DNA of 10,211 nt from Candidatus Roizmanbacteria bacterium (GCA_024653645.1 JANLHK010000100.1:1-10211); one strand, 5' to 3'; positions 1 through 6,284 are shown, numbered from the stretch's first letter. Numbers and translations are program-made. The notes: a model not told the origin generated them from the sequence alone.

Positions 1-339
1 ATCCAGGAAAAGTTTTCACGTGCCGTAACCGATTCACAAACCGAAATTACCTTTGATCCGGCACGCAAAGGCCTCTACAACTTATTATCGATTTACAAAA
101 TACTGACCGGCAAGTCGGAGGTGGAGATTGAACAGGCTATGAAAGGGAAGGGATACAAGGAATTTAAACAGGAGGTGGCACAGCAAGTGATCACCTTGGT
201 TGAGCCGATTCAAACACGCATGCAGGAGCTGTTGAGCGATCGCACTGCACTGCACGACAGTATGAAACGAAGTGCTGAAAAAGCCGCCAGCCGCGCGCAG
301 AAGAAGCTTGAAGAAGTATATAGTAAAATAGGGTTGTAG
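1..339 (+). CDS. trpS: Tryptophanyl-tRNA synthetase, C-terminal part (5' end outside window)
   Basis: The open frame enters from the left edge and gives 112 residues before TAG. TrpRS attaches tryptophan to tRNA-Trp in the cytoplasm, using ATP. The fragment is the helical C-terminal part of the class I enzyme. Near its start is the conserved AVTDS followed by QTEI (about residues 8-16). Then come a GLYNLLSIYKIL-type segment (about 24-35), the GKGYKEFK segment (about 49-56), and a closing amphipathic helix ending in EVYSKIGL, all typical of bacterial TrpRS tails. The HIGH and KMSKS motifs would lie to the left of the window. The stop is only 3 bases before tRNA-Gly, so the two may be cotranscribed. 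The family call is firm; the upstream part cannot be judged. Confidence 0.95.
   Translation: MQEKFSRAVTDSQTEITFDPARKGLYNLLSIYKILTGKSEVEIEQAMKGKGYKEFKQEVAQQVITLVEPIQTRMQELLSDRTALHDSMKRSAEKAASRAQKKLEEVYSKIGL
324..329 (+). promoter_or_regulatory. Possible -10 element for tRNA-Gly inside the 3' end of trpS
   Basis: TAAAAT matches five of six bases of TATAAT and ends 13 bases before the mature tRNA 5' end, which would give a precursor leader of about 6 bases. No convincing -35 lies at the right distance. The tRNA could equally be processed from a trpS transcript. Confidence 0.25.
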
Positions 340-342
340 AGC

Positions 343-417
343 GCGGCGGTAGTTCAGCGGTAGAATGTCTCCTTCCCAAGGAGAAGGTCGCGGGTTCAAA
401 TCCCGTCCGCCGCTCCA
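343..417 (+). tRNA. tRNA-Gly, anticodon CCC, with encoded CCA
   Basis: A complete cloverleaf can be folded by hand. The acceptor stem GCGGCGG (343-349) pairs fully with CCGCCGC (407-413). The discriminator is T414, as expected for bacterial tRNA-Gly, and CCA is encoded at 415-417. The anticodon stem TCTCC (368-372) pairs with GGAGA (380-384), closing a loop TTCCCAA, so the anticodon at 375-377 is CCC and reads GGG. The T stem GCGGG (390-394) pairs with CCCGT (402-406), with one G-T pair, around the loop TTCAAAT. The D-arm has the usual AGTTCAGCGGTAGAAT pattern of tRNA-Gly. The gene sits 3 bases after trpS and 8 bases before the next start codon. Confidence 0.97.
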
Positions 418-425
418 AAGACAAC

Positions 426-1319
426 ATGGATACCAAAAACTTTTACTTACAGTTCAGCCGATATACTTATCCTGGACTGTATGGTGAAATTCTGAAGAAA
501 ACATTACCGGATAATGTAGCAGAAATTGGCTTACTGGTTAGAAAATCCTTAGTACACCGTATGACTTTGAAAAATGGTAATACTGGTTCAAATTCTGACC
601 TACGCTATGGAGACATGAAAAAAGTTCCATGGACCAGGCAACCAGAAGACGATATTTTTGTAACTGCAGCTGCGATGCTGGCAGAGCTCTATAGGAGAGA
701 CTCAAATGGTTTAACGGTTCATAGAGGAGTGGAAAACAAGTTAATTTTGACCTGCCGTTTTACTGCGATTCTCGTGGCATCTTTGCTGAAGATTAAAGGT
801 GTTCCCGCTCGTGTCCGATCAGGATTTGCCCCTTATTTTAATGTCGATGGTTTACCCGGTGGTACCAGTGATGATCATTGGATAAATCAATACTGGAATG
901 AAAAGGAGTCAAGATGGGTAACCATAGATGTTGATGGAAGTATTGAAGGATACCTGAAATTCGACCCCTATGATATTCCTGAAGGTATCTTTGACTTTGC
1001 GGCTGATTCTTGGTTAGCGGCTAGAAAAAAAGAAGTTGATGAGAATCATTTTTATAATGCCGGAGGCACGGGCGGTTTGATTGCTATAGCGTGGGAGCTA
1101 TTCTATGACTTTCATTGTTTGATGAATGATGAAGTTATATATCACCATACTCCTGAAGCGACCCATTTTGACAAATTTGATATGTTATCTGAAGCTCAAC
1201 TTACCGAGATAGATAAACTAGCAAAACTGATGCAAAAACCTGATGAGAATTTTGAACAACTGAAAAATATTTGGGAAACAAAAAAGGATTTTAGACTGGT
1301 TAAGGGTGGTTTGATTTAA
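426..1319 (+). CDS. Transglutaminase-fold (papain-like) protein, role unknown
   Basis: This 297-residue protein has no signal peptide or membrane segment, so it is probably cytoplasmic. It carries the Cys-His-Asp triad layout of the transglutaminase-like superfamily. C110 starts a helix (TCRFTAILVASLL) followed by a GVPARVRSGFAPYF strand; H151 lies in DDHWINQYW; D168 lies in RWVTIDVDG. The N-terminus (FYLQFSRYTYPGLYGEIL, then a LPDNVAEIGLLV segment) resembles uncharacterised transglutaminase-like proteins of Firmicutes, in which an NCRDF motif precedes a long helix. Such domains may be proteases, amidases or transferases; the substrate cannot be read from sequence. The start lies 8 bases after the tRNA CCA end, without a visible ribosome binding site, so it is probably transcribed together with tRNA-Gly. 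The fold call is fairly sure and the reaction is unknown. Confidence 0.8.
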   Translation: MDTKNFYLQFSRYTYPGLYGEILKKTLPDNVAEIGLLVRKSLVHRMTLKNGNTGSNSDLRYGDMKKVPWTRQPEDDIFVTAAAMLAELYRRDSNGLTVHRGVENKLILTCRFTAILVASLLKIKGVPARVRSGFAPYFNVDGLPGGTSDDHWINQYWNEKESRWVTIDVDGSIEGYLKFDPYDIPEGIFDFAADSWLAARKKEVDENHFYNAGGTGGLIAIAWELFYDFHCLMNDEVIYHHTPEATHFDKFDMLSEAQLTEIDKLAKLMQKPDENFEQLKNIWETKKDFRLVKGGLI

Positions 1320-1339
1320 GCTTATTATTTCTGCAGGTA

Positions 1340-1345
1340 TATAAT
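1340..1345 (+). promoter_or_regulatory. -10 element (TATAAT) upstream of the YbaK-type gene
   Basis: A perfect TATAAT ends 11 bases before the ATG at 1357, in the 37-base gap after the transglutaminase-fold gene. It predicts a start at about 1352 and a leader of only about 5 bases. No good -35 is seen at 16-18 bases. The region is A/T-rich, so a chance match is possible. Confidence 0.4.
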
Positions 1346-1356
1346 AAATCGCTATT

Positions 1357-1866
1357 ATGAAACACGATATCTCGTCAAAATACCATAAAACCGTTGCGCG
1401 CATTATAGAGCTGTTGGAACAGCATCAGTGCTGGTATGAAACATTCGAACATGAAGCAACGCGGACTTGTGAAGATGTGGCAGATAAACGCAAGGGATAC
1501 ACTATTCATCAAGGCGCTAAGGCTCTAGTGGTGAGAGTTAAATTTTCAAATAACGACAAGCGGTTTATGATGCTCGTTATTCCAGCTAGCATGCGATTAA
1601 ACAGTAAAAAGGTAAAAGCGCAATTACATGCAAAAGACCTACGGTTTGCAACCGAGGCAGAGGTACACCAAATCACTGACGGAGTGCAGTTGGGTGGCAT
1701 ACCAGCAATGGGAACCATATTTGGTCTCACTGTGGTAGTTGATCCTCATGTGTTGGCAAATGAGAAGATTGCATTCAATGCCGGCGACCGTTGTTTTTCA
1801 ATCGGTATGAAATCGGAAGATTATAGAAACATAGTGAATCCGCGTATCGAAGCCATGGTTGAGTGA
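1357..1866 (+). CDS. YbaK/EbsC-type aminoacyl-tRNA deacylase
   Basis: This 169-residue protein is a stand-alone editing domain of the YbaK/ProRS-INS family. These enzymes hydrolyse mischarged aminoacyl-tRNA (for example Cys-tRNA-Pro or Ala-tRNA-Pro) in the cytoplasm. The HQGAKALVVRV segment holds the conserved lysine, K55. MMLVIPASMRLNSKKVK (71-87) and DLRFATEAEV (94-103) follow. The substrate loop GGIPAMG is at 113-119, and the family ending FNAGDRCFSIGMKSEDY is at about 140-156. The length is normal for the family. In relatives the loop reads GGxPPFG and supplies the Pro of the GXXXP motif; here that position is Ala (A117), so specificity or activity may differ. It converges on the SET gene 43 bases away. 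Which tRNA is edited cannot be decided from sequence. Confidence 0.88.
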   Translation: MKHDISSKYHKTVARIIELLEQHQCWYETFEHEATRTCEDVADKRKGYTIHQGAKALVVRVKFSNNDKRFMMLVIPASMRLNSKKVKAQLHAKDLRFATEAEVHQITDGVQLGGIPAMGTIFGLTVVVDPHVLANEKIAFNAGDRCFSIGMKSEDYRNIVNPRIEAMVE

Positions 1867-1909
1867 CAGAGCCTTTTTTGTTATAGCTCCCCAGAATCAT
1901 GACTGAATA

Positions 1910-2347
1910 CTATTGACCCTTGGGCAGGAATTTTGCTGAGTGCGGGTCAAAGGTGGTATAGTCTACCGTTAATTCTTCACCGTTTTTGATAGCACGCTTT
2001 GCTACGAATGTTTCTCCGTGGTCATGTGTTTCTAAATTGGGAGTGTCAGAGTGGTTAAGGTAAAATGACATATCAAGTCCGACAACGCCGTTGGGCGGCA
2101 CCTCTACATTTCCGTCCTCATCTGATACCAAAAAATCATACAGAAACTGCTGTACTTCACGGGGTAGTGTTTTTATTTCTTCGCGAGCCAGTGTTTCGCC
2201 GCTTGATGTACTAGCTCCATCAAAGACTGAGATACCGACTGCAATATCGCGCATGGCAAATACACCAACGCCATGGATGGCTGATGGCTGTATCCGACAG
2301 TAAGTATGTTGCAGATTGCGCAACATACGTTCTTTATTTTTGTTCAT
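1910..2347 (-). CDS. Small SET-domain protein (putative protein-lysine methyltransferase)
   Basis: The protein has 145 residues from the ATG at 2347. SET domains transfer methyl groups from S-adenosylmethionine to lysines. The characteristic parts appear in order: GVGVFAMRDI (26-35), the NHSDTPN motif (98-104) that forms part of the cofactor/knot region, and GEELTVDYTTF (123-133) with the usual catalytic-site Tyr (Y130). It is a minimal SET protein with no post-SET cysteines; other domains are absent. An in-frame ATG at 2494 was rejected because that extension lies over the start of the divergent methyltransferase gene and upstream of a strong promoter. TTGACA-N17-TACAGT ends 6 bases before 2347, and the alternative ATG at 2326 sits inside a hairpin. 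The target protein is unknown; bacterial SET proteins may act on ribosomal or chromatin-like proteins. Confidence 0.82.
   Translation of the reverse strand: MNKNKERMLRNLQHTYCRIQPSAIHGVGVFAMRDIAVGISVFDGASTSSGETLAREEIKTLPREVQQFLYDFLVSDEDGNVEVPPNGVVGLDMSFYLNHSDTPNLETHDHGETFVAKRAIKNGEELTVDYTTFDPHSAKFLPKGQ
2304..2328 (-). promoter_or_regulatory. Perfect 9-bp inverted repeat in the first codons of the SET gene
   Basis: GTATGTTGC (2304-2312) and GCAACATAC (2320-2328) are exact inverted copies separated by 7 bases. In the SET mRNA the stem would begin about 20 bases after the start codon at 2347 and would bury the internal ATG at 2326. It could be an RNA hairpin limiting internal initiation, or a dyad operator just downstream of the SET start site. 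It may also be chance constrained by codons. Confidence 0.4.
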
Positions 2348-2353
2348 CCGTAT

Positions 2354-2382
2354 ACTGTAATCTCTCCACCTTGTACTGTCAA
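2354..2382 (-). promoter_or_regulatory. Sigma70-type promoter of the SET gene, near-leaderless
   Basis: On the minus strand a perfect -35 TTGACA (2382-2377) is followed by a 17-base spacer and TACAGT (2359-2354). Six bases then precede the ATG at 2347, so the predicted start site coincides with the start codon. This is the best complete promoter in the window. Confidence 0.65.
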
Positions 2383-2388
2383 CTGCGG

Positions 2389-2394
2389 TACAAT
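2389..2394 (+). promoter_or_regulatory. -10 element of the RNA methyltransferase gene, leaderless arrangement
   Basis: TACAAT, preceded by GG, ends exactly 7 bases before the ATG at 2402. No ribosome binding site is present between them. No clear -35 exists at 17 bases; that region overlaps the -35 of the divergent SET promoter. Confidence 0.55.
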
Positions 2395-2401
2395 ACTTGC
2401 T

Positions 2402-3436
2402 ATGTCCACCATTTTTTATTCCACTTTTATCACCGGTTTTGAGAAGGTTATTGAGGAAGCGCTCCTGCTCCGCTTGAAGAAGGTTATAGTGCAAACCGTC
2501 GGGGACGGATTTATCGTATACCGTACTGATAGTTCAATGGACGATATCAAGCGATTGAAATTTTTAAACAACAGCTTTGTATTCCTTAAAAAAATGGAAG
2601 GAACCAGTGGAAAGACCATTAATGACCTACTGCTTGAGGTTATTAAAGACAAAGCCATGGTACGCGACATACATACTGCCTTTAAAGGAAAACGACATAC
2701 TATCCGTATCCGGGCATCGGTTGAGAATCAGTTTGTGGGCGTGGATAAAGCGCTACAAAAAAAAGTAGAGCAGGTACTGATTGGGCAGGGAAATTTGACG
2801 GTGGACCGAAGTCTCGCTGATTTAGAATTATGGGTTTCTATGCGCAAAGAAGGATTTACATTGTTCGGTGTACGCTTTACCAAGCGGGCCAATTATGAGA
2901 AAACACTGGCCAAAGGGGAGCTGTATCCTGAGTTGACCTATCTGTTATGTTTGTTGTCTGATCCTAAAAAAGAAGATGTGTTTTTGGATCCATTTTGTGG
3001 GTCGGGAGCCATTGCCCTGCAACGAGCATCATCATTTCCCTGTAAACAAGTATTGGCCGGTGACGTCGATGCCAGTTTGGTAAACGCACTGCGAAAAAGA
3101 ATTGAGCGATCGCGTAACAAGATTACGGTTGGGCGATGGGACGCCCGAAAGTTGGCGACGTTCGATACGGCTTCGGTTGATGCGGTGGTAACTGATCCTC
3201 CCTGGGGTAACTATGGTACTACCGACATAGATCTGGACGCGCTGTACCATGATATGCTCATTGAGTTTAGTCGCGTTTTAAAACCCTATGGGACCCTCGT
3301 GGTGTTAACAGCTCAATATGAGTTATTTGAATCGAAGCTTGCTGATGTGGAGGAATCATTGGTCTTGATAGCTCAGTACCATACCTTAGTTTCCGGCAGG
3401 AAAGCCGGCGTTTTTGTCGTGAAGCGTGCACCATAA
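2402..3436 (+). CDS. THUMP-like / UPF0020 family RNA methyltransferase
   Basis: This is a 344-residue SAM-dependent methyltransferase related to the RlmL/Trm14/THUMPD group, which methylate an exocyclic amine of guanine in rRNA or tRNA. The N-terminal half (about 1-165) looks like the RNA-binding ferredoxin-like plus THUMP region: FITGFEKVIEEAL at the start, then KRHTIRIRASVENQFVG at about 98-113. A KGELYPELTYLLCLLS helix (171-186) leads into the Rossmann fold. The SAM-binding DPFCGSGAI is at 196-204, the acidic GDVD is at 220-223, and the catalytic TDPPWG is at 264-269. The DPPW/Y motif points to amino-group (N2 or N6) methylation. The ATG at 2402 is preferred over one at 2306, because the extra 32 residues overlap SET coding and its promoter and do not resemble the family. 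RNA substrate unknown. Confidence 0.85.
   Translation: MSTIFYSTFITGFEKVIEEALLLRLKKVIVQTVGDGFIVYRTDSSMDDIKRLKFLNNSFVFLKKMEGTSGKTINDLLLEVIKDKAMVRDIHTAFKGKRHTIRIRASVENQFVGVDKALQKKVEQVLIGQGNLTVDRSLADLELWVSMRKEGFTLFGVRFTKRANYEKTLAKGELYPELTYLLCLLSDPKKEDVFLDPFCGSGAIALQRASSFPCKQVLAGDVDASLVNALRKRIERSRNKITVGRWDARKLATFDTASVDAVVTDPPWGNYGTTDIDLDALYHDMLIEFSRVLKPYGTLVVLTAQYELFESKLADVEESLVLIAQYHTLVSGRKAGVFVVKRAP
3393..3415 (+). terminator. Weak terminator-like hairpin in the last codons of the methyltransferase gene
   Basis: CCGGC (3393-3397), loop AGGAAA, GCCGG (3404-3408), then CG and five T (3411-3415). The all-G/C stem has only 5 bp and the T tract is short and offset, so it is at best a partial terminator or attenuator before the next gene. 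Confidence 0.25.
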
Positions 3437-3437
3437 T
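3432..3437 (+). promoter_or_regulatory. Possible -10 element before the large membrane-protein gene
   Basis: CATAAT (five of six bases of TATAAT) overlaps the methyltransferase stop and ends 6 bases before the ATG at 3444. It fits the leaderless spacing seen elsewhere, but there is no GG before it and no -35. Readthrough from the upstream gene is the alternative. Confidence 0.3.
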
Positions 3438-3443
3438 TAACCT

Positions 3444-5009
3444 ATGAAATTCGCGAAAACGTTGTTAATCATCAGCGTTACCATTTTTTTTGTTTTGCTG
3501 ACCATTCGCACGAGTACTGATTTTTCCCAGGACCTCGGTCGCCACTTGGTGTTGGGAAAAATTATTAGCGAAACCAAGGAGATTCCCCGTACCAATATGT
3601 TTTCATACACCTATCCTGATTTTCCATTCATTAACCACCACTGGCTGTCTGAGGTTATTTTTTATCAGGTACAGAATAACATGGGATTGGATGCACTGCT
3701 GGTAATGCGCAACCTAGCTCTGTATATCGCATTGGCCGTGTGCATCTATACGGCATATCAACAGGGTGCAAAAAAGGAGTGGATTGCGTATACGGTCCTG
3801 ATTATTGCTATGGCGTATGCTCATCGCACGTTTATCCGCCCGGAGTTGTTTGGCTTCGTTTTTTTTGCATTACTCGTATGGTATTTAGTACAACTTCCCG
3901 AACGGTGGCAGTGGTATATAGCCGTCCCCATTATATTAGCGTTGTGGATTAATCTTCACTTAACGTTCGTATTTGGTGTTTTTGTGGCTTTACTGATTGT
4001 GCTTAAAACAAAATTTGACACCCGCGGCCGGATTGTTTTTTTTGGACTGGGAGCTCTCTTGCTTAATCCTTGGGGATTAGAAGGGGTCTTATATCCGCTT
4101 TCATTATTCAACAATTATGGGTATGCCATTGCAGAAAATATGCCGATTCATTATATGATAGGGTACAGTGGGTCACCTTGGTTTTGGTATCTGTTTGTTC
4201 TGGTTCTGTTGGGTTTTTCTTTTGCCGTTGTCGCGGCGCTGAAGAAGAAATATCCCGAAGCGATGCTTTTGGCGGTAGTAAGTATGGCAGCGTTGCTGCA
4301 AATACGACAATCACCCTTTCTGTGCTTGGCCAGCGTAGCACTACTGCCAGTATTACTACCAACTTATCGGGTACCTGCTATTAGTATGATTGGTTCTGCT
4401 GTAATGACATTACTGGTGTCCAGTATGATACTAAGTGGTAGTTTCTATTCAGAATTTTCAATGAATGGAGATTTTGGCTGGGGTTTTACCTCTCTTCACC
4501 AAGGTGTCATTGACAAGGCAAAGACTACCTACCTCCCCGGGAGAATATTCAATAATTTTGATGATGCAGGACATGTTATCTATGGTTTATATCCGCGCAA
4601 AAAAGTATTTGTCGATAATCGGCCTGAGGCGTATCCATCATCATTTTTTAAGGATGTCTATATCCCATTACAAGAGAACGAAGCAATGCGAAAAAAGGTG
4701 TTCAAACAGTATAATATACGCACTGTTATTTTTACCTTTAGTGATCAAACTGAATGGTCATTTTCATTTTTGCATTCAATCACGAAGGATACTGCATGGA
4801 AATTATTATATATCGATAGCTCATCGGTACTGCTGATTAATGACCCGACAGCCGTTGATATACGGAAGGACATTGACTGGTACAAGCGGGTGGTGAATGA
4901 AGCAGCCAGCGAAAGGGATTTGATACGGCTTGGCCTGTTTTTTATCAACACTGATAATACTGAAGCAGTTTCATATACTCAAAAAATGATTGCAGAGCGA
5001 TATCAATAG
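3444..5009 (+). CDS. Polytopic membrane protein with GT-C-like architecture, function unknown
   Basis: The 521-residue protein has about ten to eleven hydrophobic segments between residues 5 and 332, then a soluble C-terminal domain (about 335-521). After the first membrane helix comes a loop with DLGRHLVLGKII (30-41) and IPRTNMFSYTYPD, then INHHWLSEVIFY (63-74). This pattern recurs in GT-C-fold, lipid-linked sugar transferase-like membrane proteins, where the acidic residue of the first outer loop is catalytic; D30 is the candidate. The C-terminal part has LPGRIFNNFDDAGHVIYGL (364-382) followed by VFVDNRPEAYP (389-397), a conserved segment of the same uncharacterised family. It starts 7 bases after the methyltransferase stop, without a Shine-Dalgarno sequence. 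It probably acts in the cytoplasmic membrane, perhaps in surface glycan or protein glycosylation; this is inference. Confidence 0.7.
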   Translation: MKFAKTLLIISVTIFFVLLTIRTSTDFSQDLGRHLVLGKIISETKEIPRTNMFSYTYPDFPFINHHWLSEVIFYQVQNNMGLDALLVMRNLALYIALAVCIYTAYQQGAKKEWIAYTVLIIAMAYAHRTFIRPELFGFVFFALLVWYLVQLPERWQWYIAVPIILALWINLHLTFVFGVFVALLIVLKTKFDTRGRIVFFGLGALLLNPWGLEGVLYPLSLFNNYGYAIAENMPIHYMIGYSGSPWFWYLFVLVLLGFSFAVVAALKKKYPEAMLLAVVSMAALLQIRQSPFLCLASVALLPVLLPTYRVPAISMIGSAVMTLLVSSMILSGSFYSEFSMNGDFGWGFTSLHQGVIDKAKTTYLPGRIFNNFDDAGHVIYGLYPRKKVFVDNRPEAYPSSFFKDVYIPLQENEAMRKKVFKQYNIRTVIFTFSDQTEWSFSFLHSITKDTAWKLLYIDSSSVLLINDPTAVDIRKDIDWYKRVVNEAASERDLIRLGLFFINTDNTEAVSYTQKMIAERYQ

Positions 5010-5016
5010 AATACGT

Positions 5017-5316
5017 TCAGGCATTGATACGAATACTGAATCCGGTACTGATTCCCACGCATAATAGGGACAGAGCAAGTAGAGGAGTATAAATAGCAAA
5101 CAGGCTTGTGGTAAGCCCCAGAAGCGCCAGCGCCAAACCAACGGTATGCAAGAAAGGGCTTGAGTTGATACGCAACAGCTTTCTGACTACCCAGGTTGAC
5201 AATGCAAGGAAAATAATAAATCCATATAACAAAAGCACATGGAAGGGAATGCCACGATAGGCAAGAAAAAAAAGAGGAAGACGATAGAGGGTAATAACAT
5301 TAACGAGCAAGATCAT
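5017..5316 (-). CDS. Small hydrophobic membrane protein overlapping the end of obg
   Basis: This 99-residue protein is not recognised. It is strongly hydrophobic, with likely membrane segments at about 25-45, 56-75 and 77-94, a basic stretch VRKLLRI (44-50) between the first two, and a short polar C-terminus ending in RINA. Its ATG lies 17 bases inside the 3' end of obg in another frame, which suggests translational coupling. The membrane-protein gene on the other strand ends 7 bases from its stop, so it fills the convergent gap exactly. Hydrophobic composition, tight packing and same-strand overlap favour a real gene. A chance frame is not excluded, because no homologue is recognised. Confidence 0.55.
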   Translation of the reverse strand: MILLVNVITLYRLPLFFLAYRGIPFHVLLLYGFIIFLALSTWVVRKLLRINSSPFLHTVGLALALLGLTTSLFAIYTPLLALSLLCVGISTGFSIRINA

Positions 5317-6259
5317 GTCTCAGTGTTTCAATAGAGGTATCATCAACAATCGAAACAACGTAGACCGCAGGTGCAAGGTTTGATAGTTTCTTTTTTTGTT
5401 TTGCAATGGTTTGAGGATCGCTCGTGTCACTTTTGGTAATCGCGATGATTTCAGGAACCGAAAGCAGGGAAGGGTTGAAGTCGTTCAGTTCTTTTCTGAC
5501 CGTTTCATAGTCCCGCTTCATATCGTCTGATTCGGCAGATATACAATGAACCAGCAGGCGGGTTCGCTCAATATGTTTCAAAAAAGAGGTACCCAATCCT
5601 TTTCCTTTTGAGGCTCCTTCAATAAGTCCGGGAATATCCGCTATGGTTTTTCCGTATTTGCCCAGACGGCCCAGGTTGGGCTCAAGGGTGGTAAATGGGT
5701 AGTCGCCCACCCGTGCTGCAGAAGAGGTGAGGGCATTCAGCAGGCTTGATTTGCCGGCGTTGGGCAGTCCAATTAAACCGATATCAGCAATAAGCATAAG
5801 GCGTATTTCAACATCAGCGCGCTGTCCCTGCGTTCCTGGTTGTGCGGTACGTGGCGCCTGATTAGTGGCAGAGCGAAATTCCCAGTTTCCTTTACCGCCG
5901 CGGCCTCCAAGAGCAATCAGATGAGTAGTTGTGGTGTCTAAAATATCAATGGCGCTATTGCGATTATGATCAATGACACGCGAACCCACCGGAACAAAAA
6001 ACAAGGTGTCTTTGCCTGACGCTCCGGTGCGCTTGCTGCTGGCACCGGGCTGCCCATCAATACCCTCGACGGTATTTTTCTCATGATATTTTTTTAGATA
6101 GCGAATATTGTCCACACCCTGCACATAGACATTACCCCCATGGCCGCCGTTTCCTCCATCAGGTCCGCCGCGGGGAATAAATTTTTCGCGACGGAAGGAG
6201 ACCAATCCGGGACCGCCGTTTCCACCTCTCACACTAATACGCACTTCATCAATAAGCAT
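5300..6259 (-). CDS. obg: Obg/CgtA family ribosome-assembly GTPase, short form
   Basis: The protein has 319 residues. Obg binds the large ribosomal subunit during late assembly and links it to GTP/ppGpp status. The glycine-rich Obg fold is at 1-157, with GGNGGPGLVSFRREKFIPRGG and GGNGGHGG near the start and GGRGGKGN at 118-125. The GTPase domain follows: G1 GLPNAGKS (164-171), G2 around TT 190-191, G3 DIPG (208-211), G4 TKSD (275-278) and a weak G5 SIVDD (303-307). G4 is usually NKxD, so the Asn is replaced by Thr. The chain ends soon after G5, so the C-terminal OCT domain found in Bacillus-type Obg is absent. The start matches the family MLIDEVRI beginning, and TATAAT ends 7 bases before it. 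Divergent from trmD and followed by a small membrane-protein gene. Confidence 0.96.
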   Translation of the reverse strand: MLIDEVRISVRGGNGGPGLVSFRREKFIPRGGPDGGNGGHGGNVYVQGVDNIRYLKKYHEKNTVEGIDGQPGASSKRTGASGKDTLFFVPVGSRVIDHNRNSAIDILDTTTTHLIALGGRGGKGNWEFRSATNQAPRTAQPGTQGQRADVEIRLMLIADIGLIGLPNAGKSSLLNALTSSAARVGDYPFTTLEPNLGRLGKYGKTIADIPGLIEGASKGKGLGTSFLKHIERTRLLVHCISAESDDMKRDYETVRKELNDFNPSLLSVPEIIAITKSDTSDPQTIAKQKKKLSNLAPAVYVVSIVDDTSIETLRHDLAR

Positions 6260-6266
6260 AGAGGCT

Positions 6267-6272
6267 ATTATA
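6267..6272 (-). promoter_or_regulatory. -10 element of obg, leaderless arrangement
   Basis: On the minus strand GGTATAAT ends exactly 7 bases before the obg ATG at 6259. The intervening AGCCTCT has no ribosome binding site. The hexamer is only 12 bases from the divergent trmD -10, so the -35 region of each promoter covers the other. Confidence 0.65.
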
Positions 6273-6284
6273 CCGTACCAGTGG

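Noticed and set aside
85..436. Minus-strand open frames of 81 and 104 residues across the trpS end and tRNA-Gly
   Set aside because: They cross a well-folded tRNA and a conserved trpS frame and resemble no family; one is the kind of false protein often predicted over tRNAs.
426..1319. Low-G+C island suggesting recent transfer
   Set aside because: Hand counts of single lines gave 35-40 % here, but also 33 % in the methyltransferase gene and 38 % in the YbaK-type gene, against 53-67 % in obg/trmD. Composition varies too much to mark this gene as foreign.
1867..1909. Bidirectional terminator between the convergent YbaK-type and SET genes
   Set aside because: A run of six T is present on the plus strand, but no stem precedes it and nothing suitable appears on the other strand.
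2306..2401. 32-residue N-terminal extension of the RNA methyltransferase from ATG 2306
   Set aside because: It overlaps SET coding and the SET promoter on the other strand and does not match the family, whose start fits ATG 2402 with a -10 just before it.
2348..2494. 49-residue N-terminal extension of the SET protein from ATG 2494
   Set aside because: It lies opposite the methyltransferase start and contains the SET promoter; the SET domain is complete without it.
232..3113. The 12-mer TTGAGCGATCGC occurring at 232-243 and 3102-3113 (HIP1-like octamer)
   Set aside because: A few 12-base matches are expected by chance in 10 kb, and the two copies are in different reading frames.
3740..4384. 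Alternative-frame proteins of 70-104 residues within the large membrane-protein gene, and similar frames inside cysS and trmD
   Set aside because: They are shadows of conserved genes in other frames, have unlikely compositions and no start signals.
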